A DNA stretch of 64,000 nt from Desulfovibrionaceae bacterium (GCA_031082225.1 JAVHLG010000010.1:18707-82706); one strand, 5' to 3'; counted from the stretch's first letter, positions 1 through 9,706 are shown. Notes: a model not told the origin generated them from the sequence alone. A program made the numbers and translations.

Positions 1-669
1 GTCGCCCACGATGACCTTGTTCAAGGAAAACCCCTTGTGGGCGAAGGTCTCCTCCAGAAGGAACTGGAACGGACACCGCTCCGGGAACCACACCCAGGGC
101 ATGCCCGACAACTCCCCCCAGTCCGCCTCCTCGATGCGTCCCCGCCAGGAGGCCGGTCCCACGATGGCCATGTCCACCCGGCACAGGGGCAACCCCTTCA
201 GTTCGGCCACCGGGTCATTCGCCGTCTCATAGGCGAAGGCCGCGTCGAGCTCGCCGGTCACAAGGCCGTCCAGGGCGTCGGCCGTGCTGTACTGCATGAG
301 ATGCAGTTCGATGCGCGGATTTTCCGAGCGCATGCGGGCCAGAAATTCCGTCATGCGCAGCCGGCCCGGCTCGTTGTTGAGCCCGATGCGGGCCACGCCC
401 ACGGCCTCGGCGCGAAACGACCCGGCCGCGGACAGAAGTTCCCCGGCCGCCTCCAGGGTCCGCCTGGCCCGTCCGGCCAGTTCCCGCCCGGCATCCGTCA
501 GGCTCATGCCCCTGGTCGTGCGCACAAAAAGCTCCAGCCCCAGTTCTTCCTCCAGGGCCTTGATCTGGGCGCTCACCGCTGGCCCGCTGGCATTGATGCG
601 CTGGGCCGCCCGGGTCAGGTTGCCGGTCTCGGCCACGGTCACGAAGGTGCGCAGTTGGTACAGTTCCAT
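1..669 (-). CDS. LysR-family transcriptional regulator (C-terminus beyond window)
   Basis: The reading frame starts at the ATG at 669 and is still open at base 1, giving 223 residues of a family usually near 300. Residues 1-60 form the winged helix-turn-helix (MELYQLRTFVTVAETGNLTR start, then AAQRINASGPAVSAQIKALE as the recognition region). From about residue 90 the periplasmic-binding-protein-like effector domain begins (VGVARIGLNNEPGRLRM). LysR proteins bind DNA as tetramers and respond to a small ligand; the ligand cannot be read here. The gene runs away from the rest of the window, so its target may lie to the left. Confidence 0.9.
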   Translation of the reverse strand, partial: MELYQLRTFVTVAETGNLTRAAQRINASGPAVSAQIKALEEELGLELFVRTTRGMSLTDAGRELAGRARRTLEAAGELLSAAGSFRAEAVGVARIGLNNEPGRLRMTEFLARMRSENPRIELHLMQYSTADALDGLVTGELDAAFAYETANDPVAELKGLPLCRVDMAIVGPASWRGRIEEADWGELSGMPWVWFPERCPFQFLLEETFAHKGFSLNKVIVGD

Positions 670-844
670 ATCGTCTGATCCCGTCGCCTGAAGCGTTTCG
701 TTTTTCCGAACACCGCGTTTCGAACATGCGATTGGATTTGTCCGCCGTTTTCGTCCTACCACCTATCCGTCCACCCGCTCCCATGGCACACCAGCCGTCC
801 GGCGTAAAGCTGCAAAGAGACGGCGCAACGCAGGAGAAACCGGC

Positions 845-1171
845 ATGTTCACCACAAAGCAACTGGCCGCCATCGCCGCCATCGCCGTCTGTCTGGTGGC
901 CCTTTTGGCCGGAAAACCCGAAGGAGACGCCTCGATCTCCCCGCCCCGGCCGGACGCGGCAACACGTCCCGACATGACGCCGGGGACGGGAAGCCCCGCA
1001 GGGGCCGCACACGCCGAGGCGGTGTTCGCGGCCCGCTACGCCGCCGCTTTCGAGAAGGGAATCTATCCGGGGCTGCCCGTGACCATGTGCGAGGCCAAGC
1101 TTTTGGAGTGCCGGGGCCTGGGATATGCGGCCTGCCGGGAGGCCTGCCGCCAGGCCTGCGGCCTAAAATGA
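845..1171 (+). CDS. small secreted Cys-rich protein, unknown
   Basis: A 108-residue protein. Residues 6-22 are a hydrophobic export segment (AAIAAIAVCLVALLAGK), followed by a Pro/Ala-rich linker and a C-terminal helix with five cysteines (CEAKLLEC...ACREACRQAC). The cysteine pattern suggests two disulfides or metal binding in the periplasm. A purine-rich stretch AGGAGAAACC just before the ATG serves as ribosome site. I do not recognise the family. It stands alone between the divergent LysR gene and the chromate operon. Confidence 0.6.
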   Translation: MFTTKQLAAIAAIAVCLVALLAGKPEGDASISPPRPDAATRPDMTPGTGSPAGAAHAEAVFAARYAAAFEKGIYPGLPVTMCEAKLLECRGLGYAACREACRQACGLK

Positions 1172-1252
1172 CGCAGCTCGGGACATGATCCGTCCCCGGG
1201 GAAGCATCGCCCGCCTTGTGCGTCAACGCCCCGGTATTTTCTCGAACTCCCC

Positions 1253-1296
1253 TTGACTTTGTTATTTATATAGCTAAAAAACGCTATATGAATAAC
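1253..1296 (+). promoter_or_regulatory. chrB promoter with 14-bp inverted-repeat operator, apparently leaderless
   Basis: The -35 is TTGACT at 1253-1258, followed 16 bp later by TAAAAA at 1275-1280 as the -10, so transcription should begin at about 1287-1288, on the chrB ATG itself. An inverted repeat, GTTATTTATATAGC at 1261-1274 and GCTATATGAATAAC at 1283-1296 (13 of 14 pairs), fills the spacer and overlaps the start codon. ChrB proteins are known to act as chromate-responsive regulators of their own operon, so this is the likely operator. That assignment is inference. Confidence 0.6.
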
Positions 1297-2220
1297 AAAA
1301 ACTGGCTTGTATTTTCCTTTTCCGTCCCGGCCAAGCATCAGGGCTTCCGGGTGAAGATCTGGCGCAAGCTCAATGCCCTCGGGGCCGTACAGGTCAAAAA
1401 CGCCCTGTATCTTTTGCCTGCGGGCGAGCACCACCAGGAGCAACTCACCTGGCTGGCCAAGGAGACCGAAGACCAGGGCGGCGAGGCCGTCATCCTGGCC
1501 GGGGGCGAACTGTTGCACACCCCGGACGCCCAGATTCGGACCATGTTCACCCGCGCCCGCGACGAAGACTACCAGCGGCTGGAAGAAGAGGTCCGGTCCA
1601 CCCTCGCCAACCCCGAATCCGGGGACATCCAGGCCTGCCTGCGCAAATTCGGCCGCAGACTGGAGGCAATCCGGGCCATCGACTTTTTCCCCAGTGGCCG
1701 GGGGCAGGCTCTTTTGCGCATGCTGGAAGAAGTCGGCCGCCATCCGCAAGAGACGCCCCCGGTCATCCCCCGCCGCGATCCCGCCACCGTTCAGGGAAAA
1801 ACCTGGGTGACCAGAACCAATCCCTATGTGGACCGCCTGTCTTCCTTCTGGCTCGTGCGCCGCTATCTGGACCCCGGGGCGCGGATCGCCTTCCTGCCGC
1901 CAGGGGAAGCCATCCCAAGGCAGGCGGACACCGTGGTTTTCGACATGGCCGAGGCCGATTTCACCCACACCGGGGGACTCATCACCTTCGAGGTCATCGC
2001 CGAGGCCTTCGGCCTGACGGACGCCATCCCGCTGCCCATGCGCCGGGTGCTGCGGGCCATCGACCTGGAGGAGTTCGAAACCGCGCCCGAGGAGGCCCGG
2101 GGCGTCAAGCGGATGCTCGACGGCCTGGTGGCCGCCTGCCCGGACGACCGGCAGCGCATGGAACTCGCCCTGGCCTTTTTCGACACGCTGCTGGCCTCCT
2201 ACACCGCAACCCACAAGTGA
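1288..2220 (+). CDS. chrB: chromate resistance protein ChrB
   Basis: A 310-residue protein with the two ChrB parts: an N-terminal domain (WLVFSFSVPAKHQGFRVKIW, then LNALGAVQVKNALYLLP) and a C-terminal domain from about residue 170 (TWVTRTNPYVDRLSSFWLVR, DTVVFDMAEADFTHTGGLIT). In characterised bacteria ChrB senses chromate and controls chrA. I chose the ATG at 1288 because the family homology begins there. The frame is open upstream to 1216 but contains only promoter sequence. No Shine-Dalgarno site precedes the ATG, consistent with a leaderless message. It is the first gene of the operon with the DUF2148, MFS and chrA genes. Confidence 0.9.
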   Translation: MNNKNWLVFSFSVPAKHQGFRVKIWRKLNALGAVQVKNALYLLPAGEHHQEQLTWLAKETEDQGGEAVILAGGELLHTPDAQIRTMFTRARDEDYQRLEEEVRSTLANPESGDIQACLRKFGRRLEAIRAIDFFPSGRGQALLRMLEEVGRHPQETPPVIPRRDPATVQGKTWVTRTNPYVDRLSSFWLVRRYLDPGARIAFLPPGEAIPRQADTVVFDMAEADFTHTGGLITFEVIAEAFGLTDAIPLPMRRVLRAIDLEEFETAPEEARGVKRMLDGLVAACPDDRQRMELALAFFDTLLASYTATHK

Positions 2221-2228
2221 GACCGGAC

Positions 2229-2780
2229 ATGAAAGACATCGCCATCCACGTGGCCCAGCTCATGGCCGCATCGGCCCGTACCGCCCCCAAGGCCGGGGGC
2301 AAGGACTTCCTGGAAATCGCCGTGATATCCCGGGACGAGGATTTGAAGGACATTGCCCGGGCCATGCGGGACCACGCCCCCCACAGCACCAACGAGGCCT
2401 TCTGGCTCAGGGACGCGGCCAACATCGAAAACTGCCAGGCCCTGGTCCTGGTGGGGCTTGGGAGGTCGCTGGCCGCAGGCTACGACTGCGGCGCCTGCGG
2501 CTATCCAACCTGCGCCGAGTTCCTGAAAAACCGCCAGATGCAGGAAAAAGACATGGGCTATTCCGGGCCGCACTGCGTCATGCGCATGATGGACATCGGA
2601 GCGGCCCTGGTCTCCGCCGCCAAGACCGCAAGCCTGCTCAACTTGGACAACCGGGTGCAGCAACGTGTGGGGGCGGCGGCCCGGGCCCTGGGCTGCATCA
2701 AGGCCGAAGTGGCCATGGGCATCCCCGTGGGTTATTACGGCAAGTCCATCTTCTTCGACCGGGCCGCGCCCAAACACTAA
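2229..2780 (+). CDS. DUF2148 ferredoxin-domain protein
   Basis: A 183-residue cytoplasmic protein of the DUF2148 family. Near residue 85 it carries an iron-sulfur motif, CGACGYPTCAEF, with another cysteine about 27 residues further on (SGPHCVMRMM). This spacing resembles the 4Fe-4S domain of RnfB-like proteins. The ATG at 2229 lies 8 bp after chrB; a GTG at 2217 overlapping the chrB stop is the alternative start. Its place inside a chromate operon suggests an electron-transfer or redox-protective role in Cr(VI) stress, but that is inference; DUF2148 has no firmly assigned function. Confidence 0.85.
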   Translation: MKDIAIHVAQLMAASARTAPKAGGKDFLEIAVISRDEDLKDIARAMRDHAPHSTNEAFWLRDAANIENCQALVLVGLGRSLAAGYDCGACGYPTCAEFLKNRQMQEKDMGYSGPHCVMRMMDIGAALVSAAKTASLLNLDNRVQQRVGAAARALGCIKAEVAMGIPVGYYGKSIFFDRAAPKH

Positions 2781-2831
2781 GCCGACTGCCCCGGGACGGG
2801 CAATGGTCCGTCCCGGGCCCTCGAGGTCGCC

Positions 2832-4031
2832 ATGACCGTCTTTTCCAATCTGTGCGCGGTGGGGTTCCTGGCCCGGTTTTCCTACGCCCTGGCCCGCAAC
2901 CCGGTCCTGCCGCTGTTCGCCCTGTTCCTGGGGGCCGGTCCCGAGGCCATCGGGCTGGCCGTGGGCATCTCCACGGTCACGGGCATCTTCTTCAAGCTCC
3001 CGGCCGGGGCCCTCTCCGACGTGATCGGCCGCCGCCGCACCATGCTGGCGGGGCTTTGCGTCTTCGGCCTGATGCCGTTTTTCTACCTGCTTATAGATTC
3101 CTATTCCGCCCTGATCCTTGTGCGCTTCCTGCACGGCTTGGCCACGGCCATCTACGGCCCCGTGGCCATGGCCGTGGTGGCGGACGTGGCCGGAGAGCGC
3201 AAGGGCGAGATGCTGTCCTGGTTCTCCTCCGTGGGCATCATCGGCACGCTCCTGGGCGCTCCGCTGGGGGGCCTTCTCCTCGACGCCGGGACAACCGGCG
3301 GCCCGGTGGCCTGGCAGTTCCGCATGGTTTTCGCGGTCAGCGCGGTATCGGGCATGGCGGCCCTGATCCTCGGCCTGAGGTCGCTTGGGATCTCGGAGAA
3401 AATCGAGACGGGGGTGGGATTTCGGACTCGGCTGACCCGCTTTCGGGAGGGCATCCGCGAGGTGCTTTCGGATCGGCGGATCGTGACCACCTCGTCCATG
3501 GAGGGCGTCCAGAACATGGCCATGGGCGCCCTGGAGGCCTTTTTGCCGATCTATGCGGTCACCGTGGCCGGACTGACCGAATTCCAGGCGGGTCTCCTCT
3601 GGGGCGCGCAGATCGTGGTCACCATGCTGGCCAAGCCGCTCATGGGCCGGATGTCCGACGCCCGGGGCCGTCGCTCCCTCATCGTGGCGGGTCTGATCCT
3701 GTGCGGGCTGTCCTTTGCCGCTGTCCCCTTTCTGCACGGCTTTTTCCCGCTCATGGCGGCCTGTCTGGTCTTCGGACTGGGAGAGGCCCTGGTGACCTCG
3801 TCGTCCGCCGCCCTGGTGGCGGACATGTGCCAGGCCCGTCATTTCGGATCGGCCATGGGGGCCTTTGGAACCATCTTCGACATCGGCCACGCCTGCGGCC
3901 CCATTCTAGGCGGACTTCTGGTGGGCTGGCTGGGATTCCAGACCAGCTTTCCGCTTATGGCGCTTCTCCTTTTTGCGGCGATCCCGGTGTTTCTCGCCTC
4001 CGTCCCGGAAAAAAAGGCTGTGCCCCTGTAA
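2832..4031 (+). CDS. MFS transporter
   Basis: A 399-residue inner-membrane protein with about 12 hydrophobic segments and the family loop signature between TM2 and TM3 (GALSDVIGRRRTMLAG, residues ~58-73), repeated in the second half (GRMSDARGRRSLIVAG). This is the major facilitator fold, driven by an ion gradient. A GAGGTC motif precedes the ATG. It lies in the chromate operon, 51 bp after the DUF2148 gene and 28 bp before chrA. MFS genes accompany chrA in several resistance loci, so it may export chromate or a stress product; the substrate is unknown. Confidence 0.88.
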   Translation: MTVFSNLCAVGFLARFSYALARNPVLPLFALFLGAGPEAIGLAVGISTVTGIFFKLPAGALSDVIGRRRTMLAGLCVFGLMPFFYLLIDSYSALILVRFLHGLATAIYGPVAMAVVADVAGERKGEMLSWFSSVGIIGTLLGAPLGGLLLDAGTTGGPVAWQFRMVFAVSAVSGMAALILGLRSLGISEKIETGVGFRTRLTRFREGIREVLSDRRIVTTSSMEGVQNMAMGALEAFLPIYAVTVAGLTEFQAGLLWGAQIVVTMLAKPLMGRMSDARGRRSLIVAGLILCGLSFAAVPFLHGFFPLMAACLVFGLGEALVTSSSAALVADMCQARHFGSAMGAFGTIFDIGHACGPILGGLLVGWLGFQTSFPLMALLLFAAIPVFLASVPEKKAVPL

Positions 4032-4059
4032 CCCCAGCGCCTCACAAGAAAGGATGAGC

Positions 4060-5343
4060 ATGGAAACCGGACGCATCCCCTTCTCCCGGGCCTTCGCCTA
4101 CTGGTTCAAGCTCGGCTTCATCAACTTCGGCGGCCCGGCCGGACAGATCGCCATGATGCACAAGGACATGGTGGACGACCGAAAATGGATCGACGAGAAG
4201 ATGTTTTTGCGGGCGCTCAACTTCTGCATGCTTTTGCCCGGGCCGGAGGCGCATCAACTCGCCGTGTACATCGGTTGGCGGCTCAACGGATATCTTGGCG
4301 GGCTCGCGGCGGGTTTCTGCTTTCTCGGGCCGTCCATGGCGCTCATGCTGTTTCTGTCCTGGCTTGCCGCCTCGCAGGGACAGTTTGCCGCCGTGTCCGG
4401 CATCTTCCACGGCATCTCGGCCGCCGTGGTGGCCATCGTCATCGAGGCCCTGTTCCGGCTGTCCCGCAAATCCTTGAAGCACGGCGCGCTCTATGTGTTT
4501 GCCGGGGCGGCCTTCGTGCTGGGGCAGTTTTTCAAAGTCCCGTTCCCGGCCATCGTGCTGCTCGCCGGAGCAGCGGGCACGTTGCTTTACCGGGTACGTC
4601 CGGAGGTGTTCTGCCACCGGGCCGCCGGGTCCAGGGAATGCGTCATGGACGCGCCCGCTGCGCCGGGCAGGCTTCCATCCGCCACCCATGTCCTGACGGT
4701 CGTCCTGTGGTTCGCCGCCATCTGGGCGGCAGTGGCCCTGCCCGTGTTTTTGTGGGGCGGCGTACAGCACACCTTCTCCCAGATCCTGGTCTTTTTCACC
4801 AAGGCGGCCTTTGTCACCTTCGGGGGGGCCTATGCGGTCTTGGCCTACATAGCGGACAATGCGCTGCAGTTCGGCTGGCTGGCGGAAAAAGACATGCTTC
4901 TGGGCCTGGGGCTGGCCGAAACCACCCCCGGGCCACTGATCATGGTCACCCAGTTCGTCGGTTTTTTCGCCGCCTGGAACAACCCCGGTTCATGGTCCCC
5001 CCTGGCCGCCGGAGTCGCGGGGGGCCTTTTGACTACCTTCGCCACCTTTTTGCCCAGCTTCATGTTCATCTTCGCCGGGGCGCCGTTCATCGAGGCCATC
5101 ACCTCCAACGTCCGGTTCGCGGCCGCCCTGACGGGCATATCCGCCGCCGTGGTGGGCGTCGTGCTCAAGCTGGGGGTCTTTTTCGCCTGGCACACCTTCC
5201 TGCCGGACGGCCGCGTGGACGTTTTCGCGGTCCTGGTGGCGGCGGCCGCGCTTTTCGCGCTATTGCGGCTCAAGATGTCCATGCATCTTCTGGTGGCCCT
5301 CAGCGGCCTGGCCGGACTTGTGTGGCGGCTGGCCATGCCATAA
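4060..5343 (+). CDS. chrA: chromate transporter ChrA (long, two-domain CHR family)
   Basis: A 427-residue membrane protein with the internally duplicated CHR architecture. The first half has FGGPAGQIAMMHKDMVDDRK and RALNFCMLLPGPEAHQLAVY; the second half repeats the pattern (FVTFGGAYAVLAYIA, LAETTPGPLIMVTQFVGFFA). Long-form ChrA expels chromate from the cytoplasm using the proton-motive force. I chose the ATG at 4060 because AAGAAAGG ends 6 bp upstream; an ATG at 4054 has no room for that site. It is the last gene of the operon and converges on prfC with a 27-bp gap. Confidence 0.93.
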   Translation: METGRIPFSRAFAYWFKLGFINFGGPAGQIAMMHKDMVDDRKWIDEKMFLRALNFCMLLPGPEAHQLAVYIGWRLNGYLGGLAAGFCFLGPSMALMLFLSWLAASQGQFAAVSGIFHGISAAVVAIVIEALFRLSRKSLKHGALYVFAGAAFVLGQFFKVPFPAIVLLAGAAGTLLYRVRPEVFCHRAAGSRECVMDAPAAPGRLPSATHVLTVVLWFAAIWAAVALPVFLWGGVQHTFSQILVFFTKAAFVTFGGAYAVLAYIADNALQFGWLAEKDMLLGLGLAETTPGPLIMVTQFVGFFAAWNNPGSWSPLAAGVAGGLLTTFATFLPSFMFIFAGAPFIEAITSNVRFAAALTGISAAVVGVVLKLGVFFAWHTFLPDGRVDVFAVLVAAAALFALLRLKMSMHLLVALSGLAGLVWRLAMP

Positions 5344-5370
5344 GGCAGGCCCTGGCGAGCCTCTCAGGAT

Positions 5371-6981
5371 TTACGACACGCACTCCCGGGCGGTCAAAAA
5401 GGTCACCTGGGGCCATTCCTCCATGGCCTTCTCCAGCCGCCACTCGTTGGCGAAGGACATGGCCGGAAGGCCGTCGGAGTCGGTGAGCATGGCGCTTGCG
5501 TTCTCACGGCGCATGCGGTCCAGGACCGCCGTCTCGCCGGAAAGCCAGCGCACGGCGGCGATGTTCACCGGCTCCACCGCGATGTGCACGTCGTATTCCC
5601 CCCGCAGCCGTTCGGTGATGACATCGAACTGCAACACCCCCACCGCGCCGAGGATGTGCTCGCGTCCGGTGATGGGCCGAAAAAGCTGGATGGCCCCTTC
5701 CTCGGTGAGTTGTTGCAGGCCCTTTTCCATCTGCTTGGCCTTGAAGGGGTTTTTGAGGATCACCCGGCGGAAGTGCTCGGGCGCGAAATGGGGAATGCCC
5801 AGGTAGCGCAGGGGCTCGCGGCCGCACAGGGTGTCGCCGATGCGCAGGGTGCCGTGGTTGGGGATGCCGATGATGTCGCCCGGCCAGGCCTCCTCGGCGT
5901 GGGCCCGGTCCTGGGCCATGAAGATGGTGGCGTTGTGCACCAGCATGTCCTTGCCCGTGCGCTGGTGGGCCACCCGCGTCCCCCGGGTGAAGCAGCCGGA
6001 ATTGACGCGCAAAAAGGCCATGCGGTCCCGGTGGGCCGGGTCCATGTTGGCCTGGATCTTAAAAACCACCCCGGAGAAGGGCTCCTCCAGGGGCGAGACC
6101 TCCCGGGTTTCGGTCTGCCTCGGCCGTGGGGCCGGGGCGTGGCGCAAAAAGGCGTCCAGAAGCTCGCGCACCCCGAAGTTGTTCACGGCGCTGCCGAAAA
6201 AGACCGGGGTCTGCTTGCCCGCCAGGTACCGCCCATGATCGAAGGGATAGCCCGCGCCTTCAAGCAGTTCGATGTCGTGGCGCAGGCCGTCCGCGGCCTG
6301 GGCCCCCACCTGGCGGTCCAGTTCCGGATCGTCAAGACCCTGCACCAGCACCGATTCCCGGGGCCTTGTCCCCTTGTCCTCACCGGCCTGGAAAAAGCGC
6401 AGCATCTTTTGCGGGATGTCGTAGACGCCCTGGAAGCCCTTGCCCATGCCGATGGGCCAGGTCATGGCCGCGCATTCGATGCCGAGACTGCCCTCGATGT
6501 CGTCGAAAAGCTCGAACGGCGACATGCCGTCCCGGTCCAGCTTGTTGATGAACGTCATGATCGGGGTGTCGCGCATGCGGCAGACGTCCATGAGCTTTTT
6601 GGTCTGGGTCTCCACGCCCTTGACGCTGTCGATGACCATCAGCGCCGAGTCCACGGCCGTGAGCACCCGGTAGGTGTCCTCGGAAAAGTCCTGGTGGCCC
6701 GGGGTGTCCAAAAGATTGACGGCGTATCCGTCGTAGTCGAACTGCATGACCGAGGAGGTCACGGAGATGCCGCGCTCCTTCTCGATGGCCATCCAGTCCG
6801 AGGTGGCGTGGCGGGAGGCCTTCTTGGCCTTGACCGCCCCGGCCATGCGGATGGCCCCGCCGAAAAGGAGCAGCTTCTCGGTCAGGGTGGTCTTGCCCGC
6901 GTCGGGGTGGCTGATGATGGCGAAGGTGCGGCGGCGCATAACCTCGCGTCGCAGGCGGGTCATGAAGGCGATGTCGGACAT
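5371..6981 (-). CDS. prfC: peptide chain release factor 3
   Basis: A 536-residue translational GTPase (RF3 is normally about 530). G1 is [12 protein letters not shown] (residues ~20-31), G3 is [14 protein letters not shown] and G4 is NKLDRDG, followed by EF-Tu-like domain II and the RF3 C-terminal domain. RF3 recycles RF1/RF2 from terminated ribosomes. Start chosen at [10 protein letters not shown] (6981); the frame upstream shows no homology. It lies downstream of the glucan phosphorylase on the same strand, with a GC hairpin between them. Confidence 0.95.
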   Translation of the reverse strand: MSDIAFMTRLRREVMRRRTFAIISHPDAGKTTLTEKLLLFGGAIRMAGAVKAKKASRHATSDWMAIEKERGISVTSSVMQFDYDGYAVNLLDTPGHQDFSEDTYRVLTAVDSALMVIDSVKGVETQTKKLMDVCRMRDTPIMTFINKLDRDGMSPFELFDDIEGSLGIECAAMTWPIGMGKGFQGVYDIPQKMLRFFQAGEDKGTRPRESVLVQGLDDPELDRQVGAQAADGLRHDIELLEGAGYPFDHGRYLAGKQTPVFFGSAVNNFGVRELLDAFLRHAPAPRPRQTETREVSPLEEPFSGVVFKIQANMDPAHRDRMAFLRVNSGCFTRGTRVAHQRTGKDMLVHNATIFMAQDRAHAEEAWPGDIIGIPNHGTLRIGDTLCGREPLRYLGIPHFAPEHFRRVILKNPFKAKQMEKGLQQLTEEGAIQLFRPITGREHILGAVGVLQFDVITERLRGEYDVHIAVEPVNIAAVRWLSGETAVLDRMRRENASAMLTDSDGLPAMSFANEWRLEKAMEEWPQVTFLTARECVS

Positions 6982-7076
6982 GATGGTCTCGTCGTGCCGG
7001 ATGGCCGGACTTGGTTGTCGTTGGCGGGTCGAAGCGGGTGGGTATCCGCCTTTCACCCGTCCCGTCAACGCATGAC

Positions 7077-7102
7077 GGCGGGGGAGGCCTCCCTCCCCCG
7101 CC
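7077..7102. other. GC-rich hairpin between glgP and prfC
   Basis: GGCGGGGGAGG at 7077-7087 pairs perfectly with CCTCCCCCGCC at 7092-7102 across a 4-nt loop. No T-run follows on either strand, so it is at best an imperfect terminator or an mRNA-stabilising hairpin at the 3' end of the minus-strand phosphorylase message. Confidence 0.4.
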
Positions 7103-7138
7103 GCCGTCCACGGCCAGGCCGCGGGTCATTGCTCGATA

Positions 7139-9706
7139 TCAGTTCTGGGCCCAGCGGATCAGACCCAGGGAATGGGAATCCAGGAGCAGGGGATGGTGCG
7201 GCAGGATGCGCACCGTGAACCCGAACCGCCCGGCCTCGCCCGGGGTGATCTCGCCCGTGAACACGTGCCAGCCGTCACCTGTGGTGGAGGTGGGCTTCAT
7301 GACCGTGGTCTCGCGCTGGGCGAATTTGCCCTCGTAGTTGAGCCGTCCGGAATAGATCTGGACCTCCACGTCCTGGGGCCGGATGCCGTTTAAATGAACC
7401 TCGGCGCTCACGGTCACGGCGTCGCCCACGTGCAACTGGTCCGGCTCGCCGGTCTGGATGTTGCGGATGTCCAGGTTGCTCCACTTGGTCATCATGTCCA
7501 TGCGCCAGGAGGCCAGATCCTTGGCGGCGGCGAAGTCGTTTTTCACCAGCCGGTTGTAGTTGTCCAGGGCCGGGACGTAGGCGATGCGGGCGTAGTCCTC
7601 CACCATGCGGTGGGAGTTGTAGACGGGCGACAGGGAACTGATGGACTCCTTCATCTTGCGGATCCAGTTGCGGGGCAGGTTGCCGTGGCCGCGATCATAG
7701 AAGGTGGGGATGACCTCGTTTTCGATGATGTTGTAGGTGGTCTGGCTCTCCACGAAATCCTGATAGGCCGCGTCCTCGTATTCCTCGCCCTGGCCGATGG
7801 CCCAGCCCACGCTGTTGTCCGGCTGCCAGGCCTCGGCCCACCAGCCGTCCAGGGTGCTCAAATTGAGAACCCCGTTGCACATGGCCTTCATGCCGCTGGT
7901 GCCGCAGGCCTCAAGCGGACGGCGCGGGGTGTTGAGCCACACGTCGCAGCCCTGCACCAAAAGGCTTGCCACCTCCATGTCGTAGTCCTCGAGAAAGACC
8001 ATGCAGTAGCGGCACTCGGGCGAGGTGCACAACTGCACCAGCTCCTGAATGATCTTTTTGCCCTCGTTGTCGTGGGGGTGGGCCTTGCCCGCAAAAATGA
8101 ACTGCACGGGCCGGGGGGAGTCGCTGATGATCTTGATGAGGCGCTCCTTGTCCTGAAGGAGCATGTTGGCCCGCTTGTAGGTGGCGAAGCGCCGGGCGAA
8201 CCCGATGGTCAGGGCCTGGGGATCGAGCACCTCCTCGGACATCTGGAGTTCCTTGCGCTTGGCCCCCCGGGCCAGGAGCTGTTCACGCAGCTTGACGCGC
8301 ACGTAGCCCACCAGGCGTTCCCGCAGGCGTTCGTGGGTGCGCCACAGTTCGGCGTCGGAGATGGCGTGGGCCTGGGAAAAGACCCGGGGGCAGTCCGGAT
8401 CCTCGCGCCAGTTGGCCCCCAGATAGCGGTCATAAAGGGCGCCGATGTCCTGGGCCACCCAGGTGGGCACGTGCACCCCGTTGGTGATGGCCCCGATGGG
8501 CACGTCCTCCACGGGATACTGGCTCCAGACCCGGTTCCACATCTTGCGCGAGACCACGCCGTGCAACTGGCTGACCCCGTTGTTGAACCGGGAGAGCTTC
8601 AGCGCCAGGACCGGCATGCAGAAATGCTCGGCGTCGTTGCGCGGATCTTCGCGGCCAAGGGCCAAAAAGACCTTGAAGGCCAGGCCCAGCTTTTTGGCGT
8701 AGTCCTCGAAATAGGGCTGCATGAGCTCCGGCGGGAAGCGGTCGTTTCCGGCCGGGACCGGGGTGTGGGTGGTAAAGACGCTGCTCGAGGCGGCCAGTTC
8801 CAGCGCGGCCTCGAAGGACAGGCCGTTTTGACGCATGAAGTTGCCGATGCGCTCAAGGCCCGCAAAGGCCGAATGGCCCTCGTTCATGTGGATGACCCGG
8901 GGGGACAGCCCCAGGGCCGTCAGCGCCCGGATGCCGCCGATGCCCAGCAGGTATTCCTGGCGCACGCGCATCTCCAGGTCGCCGCCGTAAAGCCGGGTGG
9001 TGATCTGGCGGGAATGGGGCTGGTTTTCGGGCACGTTGGAGTCCAGAAGATACAGCGACACCCGACCCACCTGGGCCTTCCAGATCTGGGCGAAGACCTT
9101 TTCGCCGCGCAGGTCCACGGAGACCAGGATGCGGCCGCCGAGCTGGTCCTTGCACAGGGTCAGGGGCAGTTGCTCAAAATCGTAGAGGGGATAGCGCTCC
9201 TGCTGCCAGCCGTCCGGGGTCAGGTACTGGCGGAAATACCCCTGCTGGTAGCACAGGCCGATGCCCGCCAGGGGGACGTTCAAGTCGCTGGCGGATTTGA
9301 GATGGTCCCCGGCCAGGATGCCCAGGCCCCCGGAATAGACCGGCAGGCACAGGGAGATGCCGTATTCCAGGCTGAAATAGGCCACCACGGGCTCGCCGGT
9401 CTTGTCCGGAAAGGGGATGGAGGTGGTCTTGCGGGCCAGATAGGCGGCCAGGCGCTGACGCAGATCGCCCAGGCGCTCCAGGAAAAAATCGTCCTCGGCC
9501 AGGCTTTCCAGGGTTTTCTGGGGCAGGCGGTTCAGGAAGGCGATGGGATTGCCGTAGCATTCCCGCCACAGCTTGTGGTCCACCTGGGCAAAAAGCGACA
9601 TGATTTCGGTATTCCAGGAAAACCAGTAATTGTAGGCCAGCTCCCACAGCGGTTTGAGCTTGGGGGGGAGCTTGGGCACGACGCTGTAGACGCGAAGAGG
9701 CTGCAT
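7139..9706 (-). CDS. glgP: alpha-glucan (glycogen) phosphorylase, short bacterial/archaeal type
   Basis: An 855-residue GT35 enzyme that releases glucose-1-phosphate from glycogen or maltodextrin. The N-terminal ~115 residues match the DUF3417 extension of this subfamily (LKPLWELAYNYWFSWNTEIM). The pyridoxal-phosphate site EACGTSGMKAMCNG lies near residue 600, with the modified lysine present. The phosphate-binding region includes FARRFATYKRANMLLQD. GGAGGATAGG precedes the ATG. It is divergent from rplU and probably monocistronic or read into prfC. It indicates glycogen storage. Confidence 0.93.
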   Translation of the reverse strand: MQPLRVYSVVPKLPPKLKPLWELAYNYWFSWNTEIMSLFAQVDHKLWRECYGNPIAFLNRLPQKTLESLAEDDFFLERLGDLRQRLAAYLARKTTSIPFPDKTGEPVVAYFSLEYGISLCLPVYSGGLGILAGDHLKSASDLNVPLAGIGLCYQQGYFRQYLTPDGWQQERYPLYDFEQLPLTLCKDQLGGRILVSVDLRGEKVFAQIWKAQVGRVSLYLLDSNVPENQPHSRQITTRLYGGDLEMRVRQEYLLGIGGIRALTALGLSPRVIHMNEGHSAFAGLERIGNFMRQNGLSFEAALELAASSSVFTTHTPVPAGNDRFPPELMQPYFEDYAKKLGLAFKVFLALGREDPRNDAEHFCMPVLALKLSRFNNGVSQLHGVVSRKMWNRVWSQYPVEDVPIGAITNGVHVPTWVAQDIGALYDRYLGANWREDPDCPRVFSQAHAISDAELWRTHERLRERLVGYVRVKLREQLLARGAKRKELQMSEEVLDPQALTIGFARRFATYKRANMLLQDKERLIKIISDSPRPVQFIFAGKAHPHDNEGKKIIQELVQLCTSPECRYCMVFLEDYDMEVASLLVQGCDVWLNTPRRPLEACGTSGMKAMCNGVLNLSTLDGWWAEAWQPDNSVGWAIGQGEEYEDAAYQDFVESQTTYNIIENEVIPTFYDRGHGNLPRNWIRKMKESISSLSPVYNSHRMVEDYARIAYVPALDNYNRLVKNDFAAAKDLASWRMDMMTKWSNLDIRNIQTGEPDQLHVGDAVTVSAEVHLNGIRPQDVEVQIYSGRLNYEGKFAQRETTVMKPTSTTGDGWHVFTGEITPGEAGRFGFTVRILPHHPLLLDSHSLGLIRWAQN

